A DNA stretch of 64,000 nt from Caldora sp965222765 (GTDB taxonomy: Bacteria; Cyanobacteriota; Cyanobacteriia; Cyanobacteriales; Coleofasciculaceae), in the NCBI GenBank assembly GCA_965222765.1, contig CBDCVG010000108.1, positions 186,001 to 250,000 on the forward strand. Reading direction: 5' to 3'. Of this stretch, positions 46,726 through 56,287 are shown in pieces; position 1 is the first letter of the stretch, and every line of letters starts with the position of its first letter. Below the pieces are notes generated by a model. The model was not told the origin of the DNA and ran no database searches. It worked only from the letters and a program-made list of their open reading frames with translations. The translations under genes were made by a program, and so were the position numbers.

Positions 46726-47467
46726 ATGAATCAACCCATTTTTGAGCTTTTGTCCTCCTATCCTCGTCAACGTCCATCTCTAACAGAAAAGCACAAAGAA
46801 ATTTATGTTCAAGAATACAAAAGTAATCGTGCTCCCAATTCTGCTTTAGGAAAAGCAGTCGCAGTTTTAGAATCTTGGATGCACAAAAAAGTAGCAGGTT
46901 GTAATGGCGAATTATTAGAAATAGGTGCAGGGACTCTAAATCACTTACCTTATGAAGGTAATCTAAAAGCCTACGATATTGTTGAACCATTTCATGAACT
47001 ATACAGAACTTCGCCTCATATTAGCCTTGTTCGTAATTTTTATGACGATATTGCTGAAGTTCCCCTAGATCATTTGTATGATCGCATCATTTCTGTTGCT
47101 GTTCTTGAGCATCTAACTAATCTTCCAGCAGTTATAGCAAAATCTGGTCTTCTCCTTCATCCTGATGGTATTTTTGAAGCAGGTATTCCGACAGAGGGAG
47201 GATTACTATGGGGGCTAGGATGGCGTCTTACCACTGGAATTGGCTTATAGAATTAGAACCGGACTAGACTATGGTCAACTGATGCAATATGAGCATATTA
47301 ATAATGCCATGGAAATTATAGACGTGGTGAAATATTTTTTTGAAGATGTCAAAATTGAGCTATTTCCTTTACCTATGTTGCATTTGAGTTTTTATACTAA
47401 AATAAACGCAAGTAAGCCTCGAATTACACTATGTCGCAACTTCCTCAATTCAACGGGAGAAGCATAA
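46726..47467 (+). pseudogene. SAM-dependent methyltransferase, one frameshift
   Basis: The first frame (46726-47250) has GELLEIGAGTLNHLPYEG (motif I), YDIVEPFHELY, and ISVAVLEHLTNLPAVIAKSGLLLHPDG. It then meets one extra G near 47237 (ATTGGCTT; ATTGCTT restores the frame), after which AYRIRTGLDYGQLMQYEHINNA continues to a stop at 47467. About 247 residues when joined. The single duplicated base in an otherwise clean gene suggests a recent mutation or a sequencing error. Confidence 0.8.
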
Positions 47468-47653
47468 GAAAACAAGTCGATGACCCATAAGTTTACTTCT
47501 TTAGTTTTATAACAGAGAATTTGTATTTAATAAATCATATTCTAGAAGCTGTACTTTATTATTCCTTAGTGCAATAAAGAGTCAAATTGCACTTGACTAT
47601 TTGTTTTTCTTGTGAGACAATACAGCGTTAACCTAGTTAAACAATTGTCAAAT

Positions 47654-48464
47654 ATGGCGAAAGATATTGGAGTAAAAACAATCCAAGATTTTGGAGAACA
47701 ATTTACAGCTTATTCAGATACTTCTGGCTATTTTGCCAGTATTGAAATTCTCCAAGATGTCCTCGGTCCTTTGATGGATGTATCAGATTTTCGCGGTATT
47801 TCTGTAGTAGATTTGGGTTCAGGAAGTGGTAGATGGGTCAAAATTTTCCATGAATTAGGAGCCATACAAATTACAGTCATTGAACCCTCCAATGCCATTG
47901 AAGTTTGCAAAAGGAATAATGCTGGTTTAGATAACGTCACTTATTACCAAACAACAGGAGATAAAATTCCTGATGGTACTTACGATATCGTTTATTCTTT
48001 CGGTGTTATCCATCATATTCCCGAGCCTGATCCAGTTATGCTCCGGATTTTTCAAATTTTATCTCCAGGAGGTAAAGCAGTTATCTGGCTTTATGGACGG
48101 GAAAATAATAGCTTCTACTTAATATTAATGAATTTTTTACGAACTATCACAGTTAATATATCCCACAATAACCTCGATAAATTATCTACTTTAATGGTGA
48201 AGGCAGTACGTTTTTATAGCCGTTTAGGCAAAATATTTTCCTTTGCCATTAAAAAAATATATGGAAACAGTAATCGATAAACTTGATAATTATGATGTCA
48301 AGCATACAATATACGATCAACTTAATCCTCATTACGCTAAATACTATCGCCGTCAGGAAGCTATAGATTTGCTAAAAAAAGCAGGATTTAAAAACGTAAA
48401 AACATATCATAGAGGTAATTACAGCTGGACTATTTTGGGAGAAAAACCAAAAATTATTGTGTAA
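47654..48464 (+). pseudogene. SAM-dependent methyltransferase, one frameshift
   Basis: ATG 47654 (MAKDIGVKTIQDFGEQF) is chosen; the frame also opens from a GTG at 47612. It has VVDLGSGSGRWVKIFHELGA (motif I), VIEPSNAIEVC, and YDIVYSFGVIHHIPEPDPV with LSPGGKAVIWLYGR, the ubiE-like pattern. Near 48250 a run of seven A (CATTAAAAAAATA) shifts the frame; YMETVIDKLDNYDVKHTIYDQLNP carries on to 48464. Joined length is about 269 residues. A homopolymer indel again. Confidence 0.8.
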
Positions 48465-48521
48465 TTTTTGTTATTACTTTTAACCTTACATACAAATATT
48501 AACTATATAGTAGTGTCTGAT

Positions 48522-49530
48522 ATGAGTAATCAAATTGAGTTTTTAAATAGAGACTCTTTAGCTCACACAAACAAAAAATTGATAAGTATTGTTGCACCCG
48601 TTTATAATGAAGAAGGTGTAATCAATGAATTGTTAAATCGTATTACGGAAACTGTATCTCCATTAGAAAATGATTATGACTTTGAATTCATATTTATTGA
48701 TGATGGAAGTAAAGATCATACACTAGAAATTGCTAAATTACTCTTGTCCTCAGAACCTCGCCTCCGTTTAATTGAGCTTCGTCGTAATTACGGTCAAACT
48801 GCTGCTCTTCAAGCTGCTCTCGACCAAGCCAAGGGAGATATAATCATCTCGATGGATGCCGATCTTCAGCATTTTCCCGAAGAAATTCCTCAATTCCTAG
48901 AAAAGATCGAAGGAGGCTATGATGTGGTTTGCGGCTGGCGATACGATCGACAAGAAGGAATTATCCGGCGCTGGCCATCACGTATTGCAAATATGCTAAT
49001 TCGTCGGATCTCCCGCTTAACGATCCACGATATTGGAACAACTTATCGTGCTTACAGAGCCGAAATCATTAGGATGTTCGGTTACTTGGTGAAAATCATC
49101 GCTTTGTTCCCGTGTTTGCTAAATGGCAGGGGCAAGAATCACTGAAATAAAAATTCAAAATATCAGCGCCCCCAAGGAAAGTCAAATTATGGTATTTCTC
49201 GGACATTTGATGTTTTTTTAGATCTGTTCTTCCTTTACTTTTTCACCCGTTATTTCGATCGTCCCATTCGCATTTTTGGAAAAATTGCAATTGCCTTGAC
49301 ATTTTTAGGAGGAGCCATTGGATTAGTTTTACTAATTATATCTCTTACACAGGTATACCAACGGTACGTGAATATAGCGGCTGGTTTTTCCTATCTCTCA
49401 TGTTATTTGTAACTGGCATACAGATGATTTTAATCGGTATTCTGGCAGAGGTTCTTGCTCGTATTTACTTTCTTCGGAAAATCTTACTACCTATAAAATT
49501 AGACAAGAATGGACTTCCCGTGACTTGTAA
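48522..49530 (+). pseudogene. GT2 dolichol-phosphate-mannose-synthase-like glycosyltransferase, several frameshifts
   Basis: ATG 48522. The first 190 residues are a clean GT-A domain: SIVAPVYNEEGVINELL, FEFIFIDDGSKDHT, ISMDADLQHFPEEIP (DxD) and RRWPSRIANMLIRR. From about 49075 the frame is lost, yet in shifting frames one still reads DVRLLGENHRFVPVFAKWQG, YGISRTFDVFLDLFF, FGKIAIALTFLGGAIGLVLLIISL and GWFFLSLMLFVTGIQMILIGILAEV, the two-helix membrane tail of the DPM1/ArnC-like group, and finally RQEWTSRDL with a stop at 49530. At least four indels. It would load a sugar on a polyprenyl phosphate. Confidence 0.82.
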
Positions 49531-49539
49531 CAATGGCTT

Positions 49540-51434
49540 ATGTGTGGAATTTTTGGGCAGTTTCGACGAGATGGGATAGTTGATACAAGTAATCTTCTTT
49601 GCCACTTTACAAATCTGTTAAGCCATAGGGGTCCTGACGGAGGAGCATATTGGACACATGGAGCGTTTTTTCTAGGTCATCGACGTTTGTCAATTATTGA
49701 CTTAGCTCAAGGTCAGCAACCAATGGCAACATCAGATGGTCAATTGGTTGTTACTTTTAATGGCGAAATTTATAACTACATAGAGCTTCGAGAAGAGCTA
49801 ATTAAATTAGGTCATACCTTTAATACCGCCTCTGATACAGAAGTTCTTTTACATGGGTATCGAGAATGGGGTGTAGCACTACTAAGCGTTTGATGGGGAT
49901 GTTTGCCTTTGCCATTGCCGATCGCAAAAAACAGGAACTTTTCTTAGCACGCGATCGCTTTGGCGAAAAACCGCTATTGTACTTCGATACTCCTGAAGGA
50001 GTAACTTTTGCTTCAGAATTACGAGCATTGATTAATTTACCTAATTTATCAAAAAAAATTGACGAAGAAGCCTTAGCTCAATATCTCTGCTTAAACTATG
50101 TTCCCAATGATCGAACCTTAATTCAAGGTATTAAAAAGCTACGACCATCTTCTTGGCGCTTGTATTCCCAAGCAAGAGTTCAAGTTCAGGAAGGAATCTA
50201 CTGGACTCCCTCTCAGAATATTACTAGTCTTCAGCTTTCTCAAGAAATTAATAACGTTGATGATGCTATAGCTCAGCTCCAAGACAAGCTTGATCAATCA
50301 GTGAATATATCATTGCGTAGCGATGTTCCCATTGCTTTATTTTTATCAGGTGGTATTGATTCTTCTGTGGTTGCTGAAAGTGCTGTTCGACAAGGACATT
50401 TAACACAAGCTTATTGCCTGGATTTTAAAGAAGCTAGTTATAGTGAATGGGATAAAGCTCAAGCTGTAGCTAAACATTTAGATATTCCCCTACACCGGGT
50501 TTTTCTTTCATCTCAAGTCCTAAATGACTTTTTTTCAATTGTTGGCCATTTAGATGACCCCCTTGCTGACTCCTCAGCCTTAGCTGTGTGGACAATAGCG
50601 CGAGAAACTGCACAAAAATATAAAGTAGTTATTAGTGGAGACGGTGGAGACGAGTTATTTGCCGGTTACTTAACTTACCAAGCAACTATTCTACATAAAC
50701 TATTTATTTCGCAGTTACCTCTCGGAATACGAAGAGCGATTACAACCTTAGCTGATAAACTCCCAAACAGCGATAGCAAAGTTTCAACAGCCTATAAACT
50801 CAGGCGTTTTCTGCGAGCTGCTGACTTGCCTTCATCCCAAGCTCACTTTACTTGGAATGGAACTTGGTTACCAGAAGAAGCAGCTTCCTTAGCACAAAAC
50901 CCAACAATCAAAAAGTTAGCTATCTCTAGTATGACTGACATAGCAGCTAGGCACAAACTCAGTGATCAACCTAGTCTATTCAGCTTACAGTCTGCGGATG
51001 TTCGAGATTATTTACCTAATGATATCCTAACTAAGGTAGATCGGATGACCATGGCTTTTGGACTAGAAGCCAGATCACCTTTACTCGTACCAATTATCGC
51101 TGAGTTTGCTTTGTCACTTCCCGATCATTTAAAAACAAAACTACAGGGTAAACCTAAGCGTATTTTGCGAGAATTGGCTAATAGAATTTATGGCAAGCAA
51201 ATTGCCTCAGCCAAAAAACAAGGTTTTAGTATTCCAATACATCAATGGCTTCGTGAGCCAGGAAGGGAGTTAACTGAAACACTTTTGTCTAAGGAGTCAT
51301 TAGAGCCAATTAACTTATTTAACGTTGATGCTGTCATAGAAGCTAAAGATAGACACATGAAAGGTCAAGAACTACTTGGCTTTGAGCTTTGGGGACTCAT
51401 GGTCTTCGTTGCTTGGTTATCAACTGCGAGTTAG
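49540..51434 (+). pseudogene. asnB: second asparagine synthase-type amidotransferase, one frameshift
   Basis: ATG 49540 gives Cys2 (MCGIFGQF), then HRRLSIIDLAQGQQPM and VVTFNGEIYNY. Near 49885 one A is missing (CTAAGCG; CTAAAGCG restores LLKRLMGMFAFA). The rest is clean: RDRFGEKPLLYF, LFLSGGIDSSVV (ATP loop), VISGDGGDELFAGY, and TKVDRMTMAFGLEARSPLL. About 630 residues when joined. It differs from the 37798 copy and is of the type found in polysaccharide loci. Likely role: amidating a uronic acid or serving in glycan assembly (inference). Confidence 0.85.
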
Positions 51435-51660
51435 TTCTCCGGGTATTCCGAACTTTGCAACTTCAGAGCTAACCTCTCTAGTCAAACTGGACTTTGGATA
51501 GAACAGCTTCTAGCCAGTGTTTAAATAACTCAATACTTTACTGTAACATAGGAGAGTATCAGCATAAGGAGGGAAAAAAATATGGGCCAAATCGGCTGAG
51601 ACCTTTGTTGGCTAATAGCTTGGCTCTAATAACCCCATAAATCAACTGATTAAATCAAAA

Positions 51661-52943
51661 ATGGAAGAAAAGATAGCTATTATTGGTCTTGGATATGTCG
51701 GTTTACCAGTAGCAATAGCATCAGCTGACAAGTTTAGTAATACTGTTGGCTTTGATATCAATCCTGAACGGGTAGCTGAATTGACTCAGGGAATAGATAG
51801 AACTGATTCAGTAAAATCTGATAAACTTAGGGAATCAAATCTTAAAATCACATCTAATCTGAAAGACTTAGAAGAAACTACTTTTTTTATTGTTACTGTT
51901 CCTACTCCAGTTGATGCTTCCCAAAAACCTGATTTAAATCCTTTAATCAAAGCATCTGAAACCATTGGCAAAGTTCTTAAGCATGACTCAGTCGTGGTTT
52001 ATGAATCTACTGTTTATCCTGGTGTAACAGAAGAAATTTGCGGCTCTGTGTTAGCTAAAATATCAGGATTAAAACAAGGTGTTGACTTTAAACTAGGTTA
52101 TTCTCCTGAAAGGGTTAATCCTGGCGATTCATCTCATACCATTGAAAAAATAACCAAAGTGGTTTCCGGGGAAGATACTGAAACTCTAGGCAAGAGTAGC
52201 TAAAGTATATGAAGCTATTATTGATGCTGGTATTTATTGTGCTCAATCGATCAAAGTAGCAGAAACAGCTAAAGTTATCGAAAATACTCAGCGAGACTTA
52301 AATATTGCTCTTATGAATGAAATAGCTTTAATTTGCGATAAGTTAAATATACGAACTTGCGATGTACTAAAAGCGGCTCAAACAAAATGGAACTTTTTAC
52401 CTTTTACACCTGGCTTAGTTGGAGGACACTGCATTGGAGTTGATCCTTATTACTTAACGACAAAAGCTGAATCGTTAGGCTATTACCCAGAAGTAATTCT
52501 TGCTGGTCGCCGGATTAATAACAAAATGGGAGAATATATAGGTCAACGTTTAGTTAAACTTTTACTTAAAGCCAACATACCTTTAAAAAAAGCAAAAGTC
52601 GCTATTTTGGGGATTACATTTAAAGAAAATGTACCTGATCTCAGAAACAGTAGAGTCCCTGACATTATTAATGAACTTGTTCAATTTAACATAACTCCCT
52701 TAGTTCATGATCCTTTGATAGATGAGGCAGGAAGCAAAAAAGGAATATAGTATTCATTTATCCAGTTGGGATAATTTATCAGACTTAGATGGTCTTGTAC
52801 TCGCTGTCACTCATCAACTTTATTTAGATAAGCTTGATGAAATCTTAAAACTTTATCTCAAGCCTCATGGAGTTTTAATAGATATTAAATCTGTTGTTAA
52901 TCCTAGCAAATTACCTTCAACAATAACTTACTGGAGTTTGTAA
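51661..52943 (+). pseudogene. UDP-sugar (UDP-HexNAc type) dehydrogenase, two frameshifts
   Basis: ATG 51661 opens with the Rossmann motif IAIIGLGYVGLPVAIA, then TVPTPVDASQKPDL and YESTVYPGVTEE. It resembles the WbpA/TviB class that oxidises C6 of UDP-HexNAc with NAD. Near 52191 an extra G (CTAGGCA for CTAGCA) and near 52733 another (GCAGGAAGC for GCAGAAGC) break the frame; between them lies FLPFTPGLVGGHCIGVDPYYL, with the catalytic Cys missing from the usual GGHC position unless the C of HCIG is counted. The last part is EYSIHLSSWDNLSDLDGLVLAVTHQ. Four bases separate it from the epimerase gene. Confidence 0.85.
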
Positions 52944-52947
52944 AATC

Positions 52948-53962
52948 ATGTCAAAAGTACTAGTTACGGGTGCAGCAGGTTTCATCGGCTTCCACCTTAG
53001 TAAAAAACTAATTAATCAAGGTGATTATGTCATTGGTTTAGATAACATTAATAATTATTATGATGTTTTTTTAAAAGAGGCGCGTTTAGAGCAATTAAAA
53101 GAAGACGAAAATTTTGAATTTCACAAACTAGATCTAGCAAATAAAGAGAAAATAGATAAATTATTTAGTGAAAATAATTTTGAAGCAGTGGTTCATTTAG
53201 CTGCACAAGCAGGAGTTCGTTATTCTTTAACTAACCCTAATGCTTATATCAACAGTAATTTAGTTGGTTTTATCAATATTTTAGAAGGTTGTCGCCATAC
53301 AATAAAACTGAGACACTTGGTTTTTGCTTCTTCAAGTTCAGTTTATGGTGCAAATACCAAAATTCCCTTTTCTGTTCATGATAATGTAGACCACCCTGTA
53401 AGCTTATATGCAGCAACGAAAAAAGCTAACGAATTAATGGCTCATTCCTATAGTCATTTGTATAGAATACCGATGACAGGACTACGTTTTTTCAGTGTTT
53501 ATGGTCCGTGGGGTCGTCCAGATATGGCACTATTTATTTTTACTAAAGCAATTTTAGAAGACAAACCAATAGATGTGTTCAATAATGGTGAAATGCGACG
53601 AGATTTTAACTTATATTAATGACATTGTTGAAGGAGTAATTAGAGTTCTAGATAGACCACCAGCAGGAAACCAGATTTGGTCAGGAAAAAATCCAGATCC
53701 AGCTACCAGTACTGCTCCTTATAAACTTTACAATATTGGTAATAATCAACCAGTAGAGCTAATGAGATTTATTGAAGTCTTAGAAAAAGCATTGGGTAAA
53801 AAAGCGAGAAAAAATATGCTTCCCTTGCAACCTGGTGATGTCCCAGTGAATTATGCTGATGTAAGTGATCTGATTAAAGATACAGGCTTTAGTCCTAATA
53901 CTTCGATTGAAGTGGGCATCAAAAAATTTGTTGACTGGTACAAGCACTACTACAATATCTAA
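52948..53962 (+). pseudogene. UDP-glucuronate 4-epimerase-like protein, one frameshift
   Basis: ATG 52948 starts VLVTGAAGFIGFHLSKKL (NAD-binding GxxGxxG), followed by GLDNINNYYDVFLKEARLEQL, FASSSSVYG, and the catalytic YAATKK, all like the CapI/LspL UDP-glucuronate 4-epimerases. Near 53607 an extra A (TTTTAACTT for TTTTACTT) shifts the frame; TYINDIVEGVIRVLDRPP continues to 53962. About 337 residues if joined. It pairs with the upstream dehydrogenase to make a galacturonic-type nucleotide sugar (inference). Confidence 0.85.
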
Positions 53963-54056
53963 TAAAACCTATGTAGACACGCGGAGACAATTCTTAATTC
54001 CCAATTCTCAATTCCTGTGGTTTAATTTGGGTGCTGCTGGTAAGCGATCACTTGTC

Positions 54057-55253
54057 ATGTCAAACTCATCTCCTCCCGAACCACCATCATCTCGCAGAAA
54101 AATTCTGAACAAGGATGAGTGGATTGCGATTATTGTTGCCTTTACGACGATTGCCTTCATCTTCTCCTGGGTACTGGGTAGAAAGAATGGGGGATTCAAC
54201 TTAAAAGACTCTCAGTTTACCCTCAATTTGCCCAAGCCAGCTTCTGTACCCACAGCTACTGACGAGCGGATAGGAGCACTTCCAACCATCCCTGGTTTGG
54301 ATGGTGATAGGGAGCAGTTACGATCGTCTCAAGCAATTCCTGGTTCGGATAGTGATAGTGAGCAGTTACGATCATCTCAAGTAATTCCTGGTTCGGATAG
54401 TGATAGCCAACAGCTAGATGGTGAGCAGTTAGATAGCAAGCAATCACCATCATCTCAAGCAACTGCTAGTCGAGATAGTGACAGTAAAGAGTTGCCATCC
54501 TCAGCAATAACTTCGAGTATCACTTCACAAGAGTCTACACTCGAAAGTGAACAGGAAGCTACATCTCCTGAATCTACGACAGAATCCCCCGCCGCGATCG
54601 CACCGACAACATCCCCTACTGCTAGCCCAACTCCCCTAGGGGAACCGATTGAGTTCTCTGATGTTCCTGAAGAGCACTGGGCAAATCGTTTTATTCTGGT
54701 TCTCTCCGCACGACAGATTATCGCTGGTTTTCCTGGTGGTAAATTTCTCCCGAATAAACCAGTAACACGAGCAGAGTTAGCAGCTCTCATCCAAAACGTA
54801 TTTGAGAAAGACAATACTAAGGACGCGATCGCTTTTAATGATATACCAGCTGACTACTGGGCAAATCTTGCGATCGATGAAGCTGTTAAAACTGGATTTA
54901 TGAAGGGGTATCCAGGAGAAATATTCCGTCCTAGTGAGAAAGTTCCTCGTGTGCAAGTTCTAGTTGCCCTAGCTAGTGGACTAGATACTACCCCTCCATC
55001 TACACCAGACAAAACTGTAGATATCTACCAAGATAAAGAGCAGATACCTAAATGGGCAATAGAGAAAGTGGCAACTGCCACTGAATCAGGTTTGGTTGTG
55101 AACCATCCGGAACCGGAATTGTTGAATCCTAATGAACCAGCTACTCGCGCGGAAGTAGCTGCTATGATTTATCAAGCTTTGGTTATTTCCGGACAAGCAG
55201 AAGAGTTCTCTTCTGAATATATTATTCCTCCTACTACCCAAAATTCTCCCTGA
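54057..55253 (+). CDS. SLH-domain membrane protein
   Basis: The 398 residues start at ATG 54057; upstream codons in frame lack a start context. One transmembrane helix (WIAIIVAFTTIAFIFSWVLG, residues 23-42) is followed by a Ser/Asp/Gln linker with three 16-residue repeats (IPGSDSDSEQLRSSQ) and three S-layer homology domains at about 205-258, 262-318 and 325-385 (FSDVPEEHWAN, FNDIPADYWAN, IPKWAIEKV; TRAELAALI and TRAEVAAMI). SLH domains bind cell-wall polymer. It probably spans from the inner membrane to the wall. Free of frameshifts. Confidence 0.88.
   Translation: MSNSSPPEPPSSRRKILNKDEWIAIIVAFTTIAFIFSWVLGRKNGGFNLKDSQFTLNLPKPASVPTATDERIGALPTIPGLDGDREQLRSSQAIPGSDSDSEQLRSSQVIPGSDSDSQQLDGEQLDSKQSPSSQATASRDSDSKELPSSAITSSITSQESTLESEQEATSPESTTESPAAIAPTTSPTASPTPLGEPIEFSDVPEEHWANRFILVLSARQIIAGFPGGKFLPNKPVTRAELAALIQNVFEKDNTKDAIAFNDIPADYWANLAIDEAVKTGFMKGYPGEIFRPSEKVPRVQVLVALASGLDTTPPSTPDKTVDIYQDKEQIPKWAIEKVATATESGLVVNHPEPELLNPNEPATRAEVAAMIYQALVISGQAEEFSSEYIIPPTTQNSP
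54283..54420 (+). repeat. 48-nt coding tandem repeat, three copies
   Basis: Three units of 48 bases encode IPGSDSDSEQLRSSQ-type 16-residue repeats in the SLH protein linker. The second and third are nearly identical in DNA. Confidence 0.75.
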
Positions 55254-55287
55254 GGTCATTTGTCCTTGGTAGGGAGTTGACAAATAT

Positions 55288-55400
55288 AGGACTTACGCAC
55301 TCAAGTGTCATACTGAGGTTATAGTGAAACATCACCGACCGTCTGGAGATCCTTCGCTATCGCTCAGGATGACATAATTTCGTGACCGTGCGTAAGTCCT
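55288..55400. repeat. element with perfect 13-bp inverted ends (AGGACTTACGCAC)
   Basis: AGGACTTACGCAC and its exact reverse complement at 55388-55400 enclose a copy of the GTCTGGAGATCCTTCGC...AGGATGACA dispersed repeat. It ends nine bases before the next MITE. No coding content. The gap 55254-55814 is filled by this, the MITE and the repeat at 55757. Confidence 0.7.
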
Positions 55401-55409
55401 CAAATATTT

Positions 55410-55626
55410 AGGGCTTGCTGAATAAGTCGTAATTTTCGGGTTTGAATAGGTGGTAGGTGGTAGGTGGCAGGTGGTAGGTAAGGGAAAGAGGTGGTAGGTG
55501 TTAGGGATTTTTGACTTACGGTGCAAGGTTTTTGAGCCAAAAGATACAAAAACCTTGCACCTGGCAAGGTATAAAATGCTTGAAAGTTTTGTTTGGTATA
55601 GTTTCCACACTTTTGCAGCAAGCCCT
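55410..55626. mobile_element. 217-bp MITE (AGGGCTTGCTG ends), copy 2
   Basis: The ends AGGGCTTGCTG and CAGCAAGCCCT are flanked by ATTT on both sides, a 4-base target duplication. It is about 85-90% identical to 7363-7580. The internal hairpin arms are GTGCAAGGTTTTTG and CAAAAACCTTGCAC: three paired positions differ from copy 1 but pairing is preserved in each. Confidence 0.88.
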
Positions 55627-55756
55627 ATTTACCTCCCACGATCCGGGAGTTGCGAAGATACTCAACCCTCGTGTAGTGCAAATCTGAAACAATCTCAATT
55701 CTTTGTGTACTTTGTGCCTTTGTGGTGCAAATGATTAGGATTTAGGCATCGTCACA

Positions 55757-55828
55757 CGAATTATGTCATCCTAAGTGGTAGTTAAGGATCTCCAGACAGT
55801 CCAGATGCTTCACCTCAGCATGACAATT
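55757..55828 (-). repeat. dispersed palindromic repeat, inverted copy
   Basis: TGTCATCCTAAG, then AGGATCTCCAGAC, then CTCAGCATGACA match the reverse complement of the repeat at 6886-6991 in order, though shorter. It overlaps the last codons of the adjacent Rpn-like fragment. Confidence 0.6.
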
Positions 55829-56141
55829 GATTCAACCACATCATTAAGTCATCAACACTCTTAAACTCAAATAATTCTTCACTTAGAAACTCTAAGTTTT
55901 CTAGAGAGAGTTGGTTTACCAATACTTTTGCTGTATCAGGGAGTTCTCCCAGTTGATGAGATAGTTGTCGAAGAAGAAGCGATCGCTGCCCTTTAATTAA
56001 GCCTTCTTGAAGACCTTCCTGTCGTCCCTCTTGTCTAGATGTATCAACAACATTGTTGAGATCCCGGTAATACTTGAGACTATTTTGATAGCTGTCTTGC
56101 TCAAGCTGACAATCTTGATCTTTTAACTGAACCATATGCAA
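55815..56141 (-). CDS. Rpn/PD-(D/E)XK transposase-nuclease family C-terminal fragment (DUF4351)
   Basis: The 108 residues carry SLKYYRDLNNVVDTSRQEGRQEGLQEGLIKGQ, the Gln/Glu/Gly tail that joins the nuclease domain to the DUF4351 domain, and then LLLRQLSHQLGELPDTAKVLVNQLSLENLEFLSEELFEFKSVDDLMMWL, the DUF4351 itself. The N-terminal nuclease domain is gone. The stop codon lies in the dispersed repeat at 55757. It is either a truncated gene or a stand-alone remnant. Confidence 0.7.
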   Translation of the reverse strand: MHMVQLKDQDCQLEQDSYQNSLKYYRDLNNVVDTSRQEGRQEGLQEGLIKGQRSLLLRQLSHQLGELPDTAKVLVNQLSLENLEFLSEELFEFKSVDDLMMWLNQLSC

Positions 56142-56287
56142 TAAAGTCTTATCTTTTTTTGTTAATTTTCCTTTACATTATAGATTTTGTATATTTTTCT
56201 AATTTTTGAAGAAATTTGTCCTGATGAAGGCAGCAAATTCTGTTTTCTTGAGTACGCAGACAATTTTTTGGAAATTACCTTTACTTT

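Noticed and set aside
35983..53962. Programmed ribosomal frameshifting as an explanation for the broken genes
   Set aside because: The break sites share no slippery heptamer with a following stem, they go in both directions, and they fall in unrelated genes.
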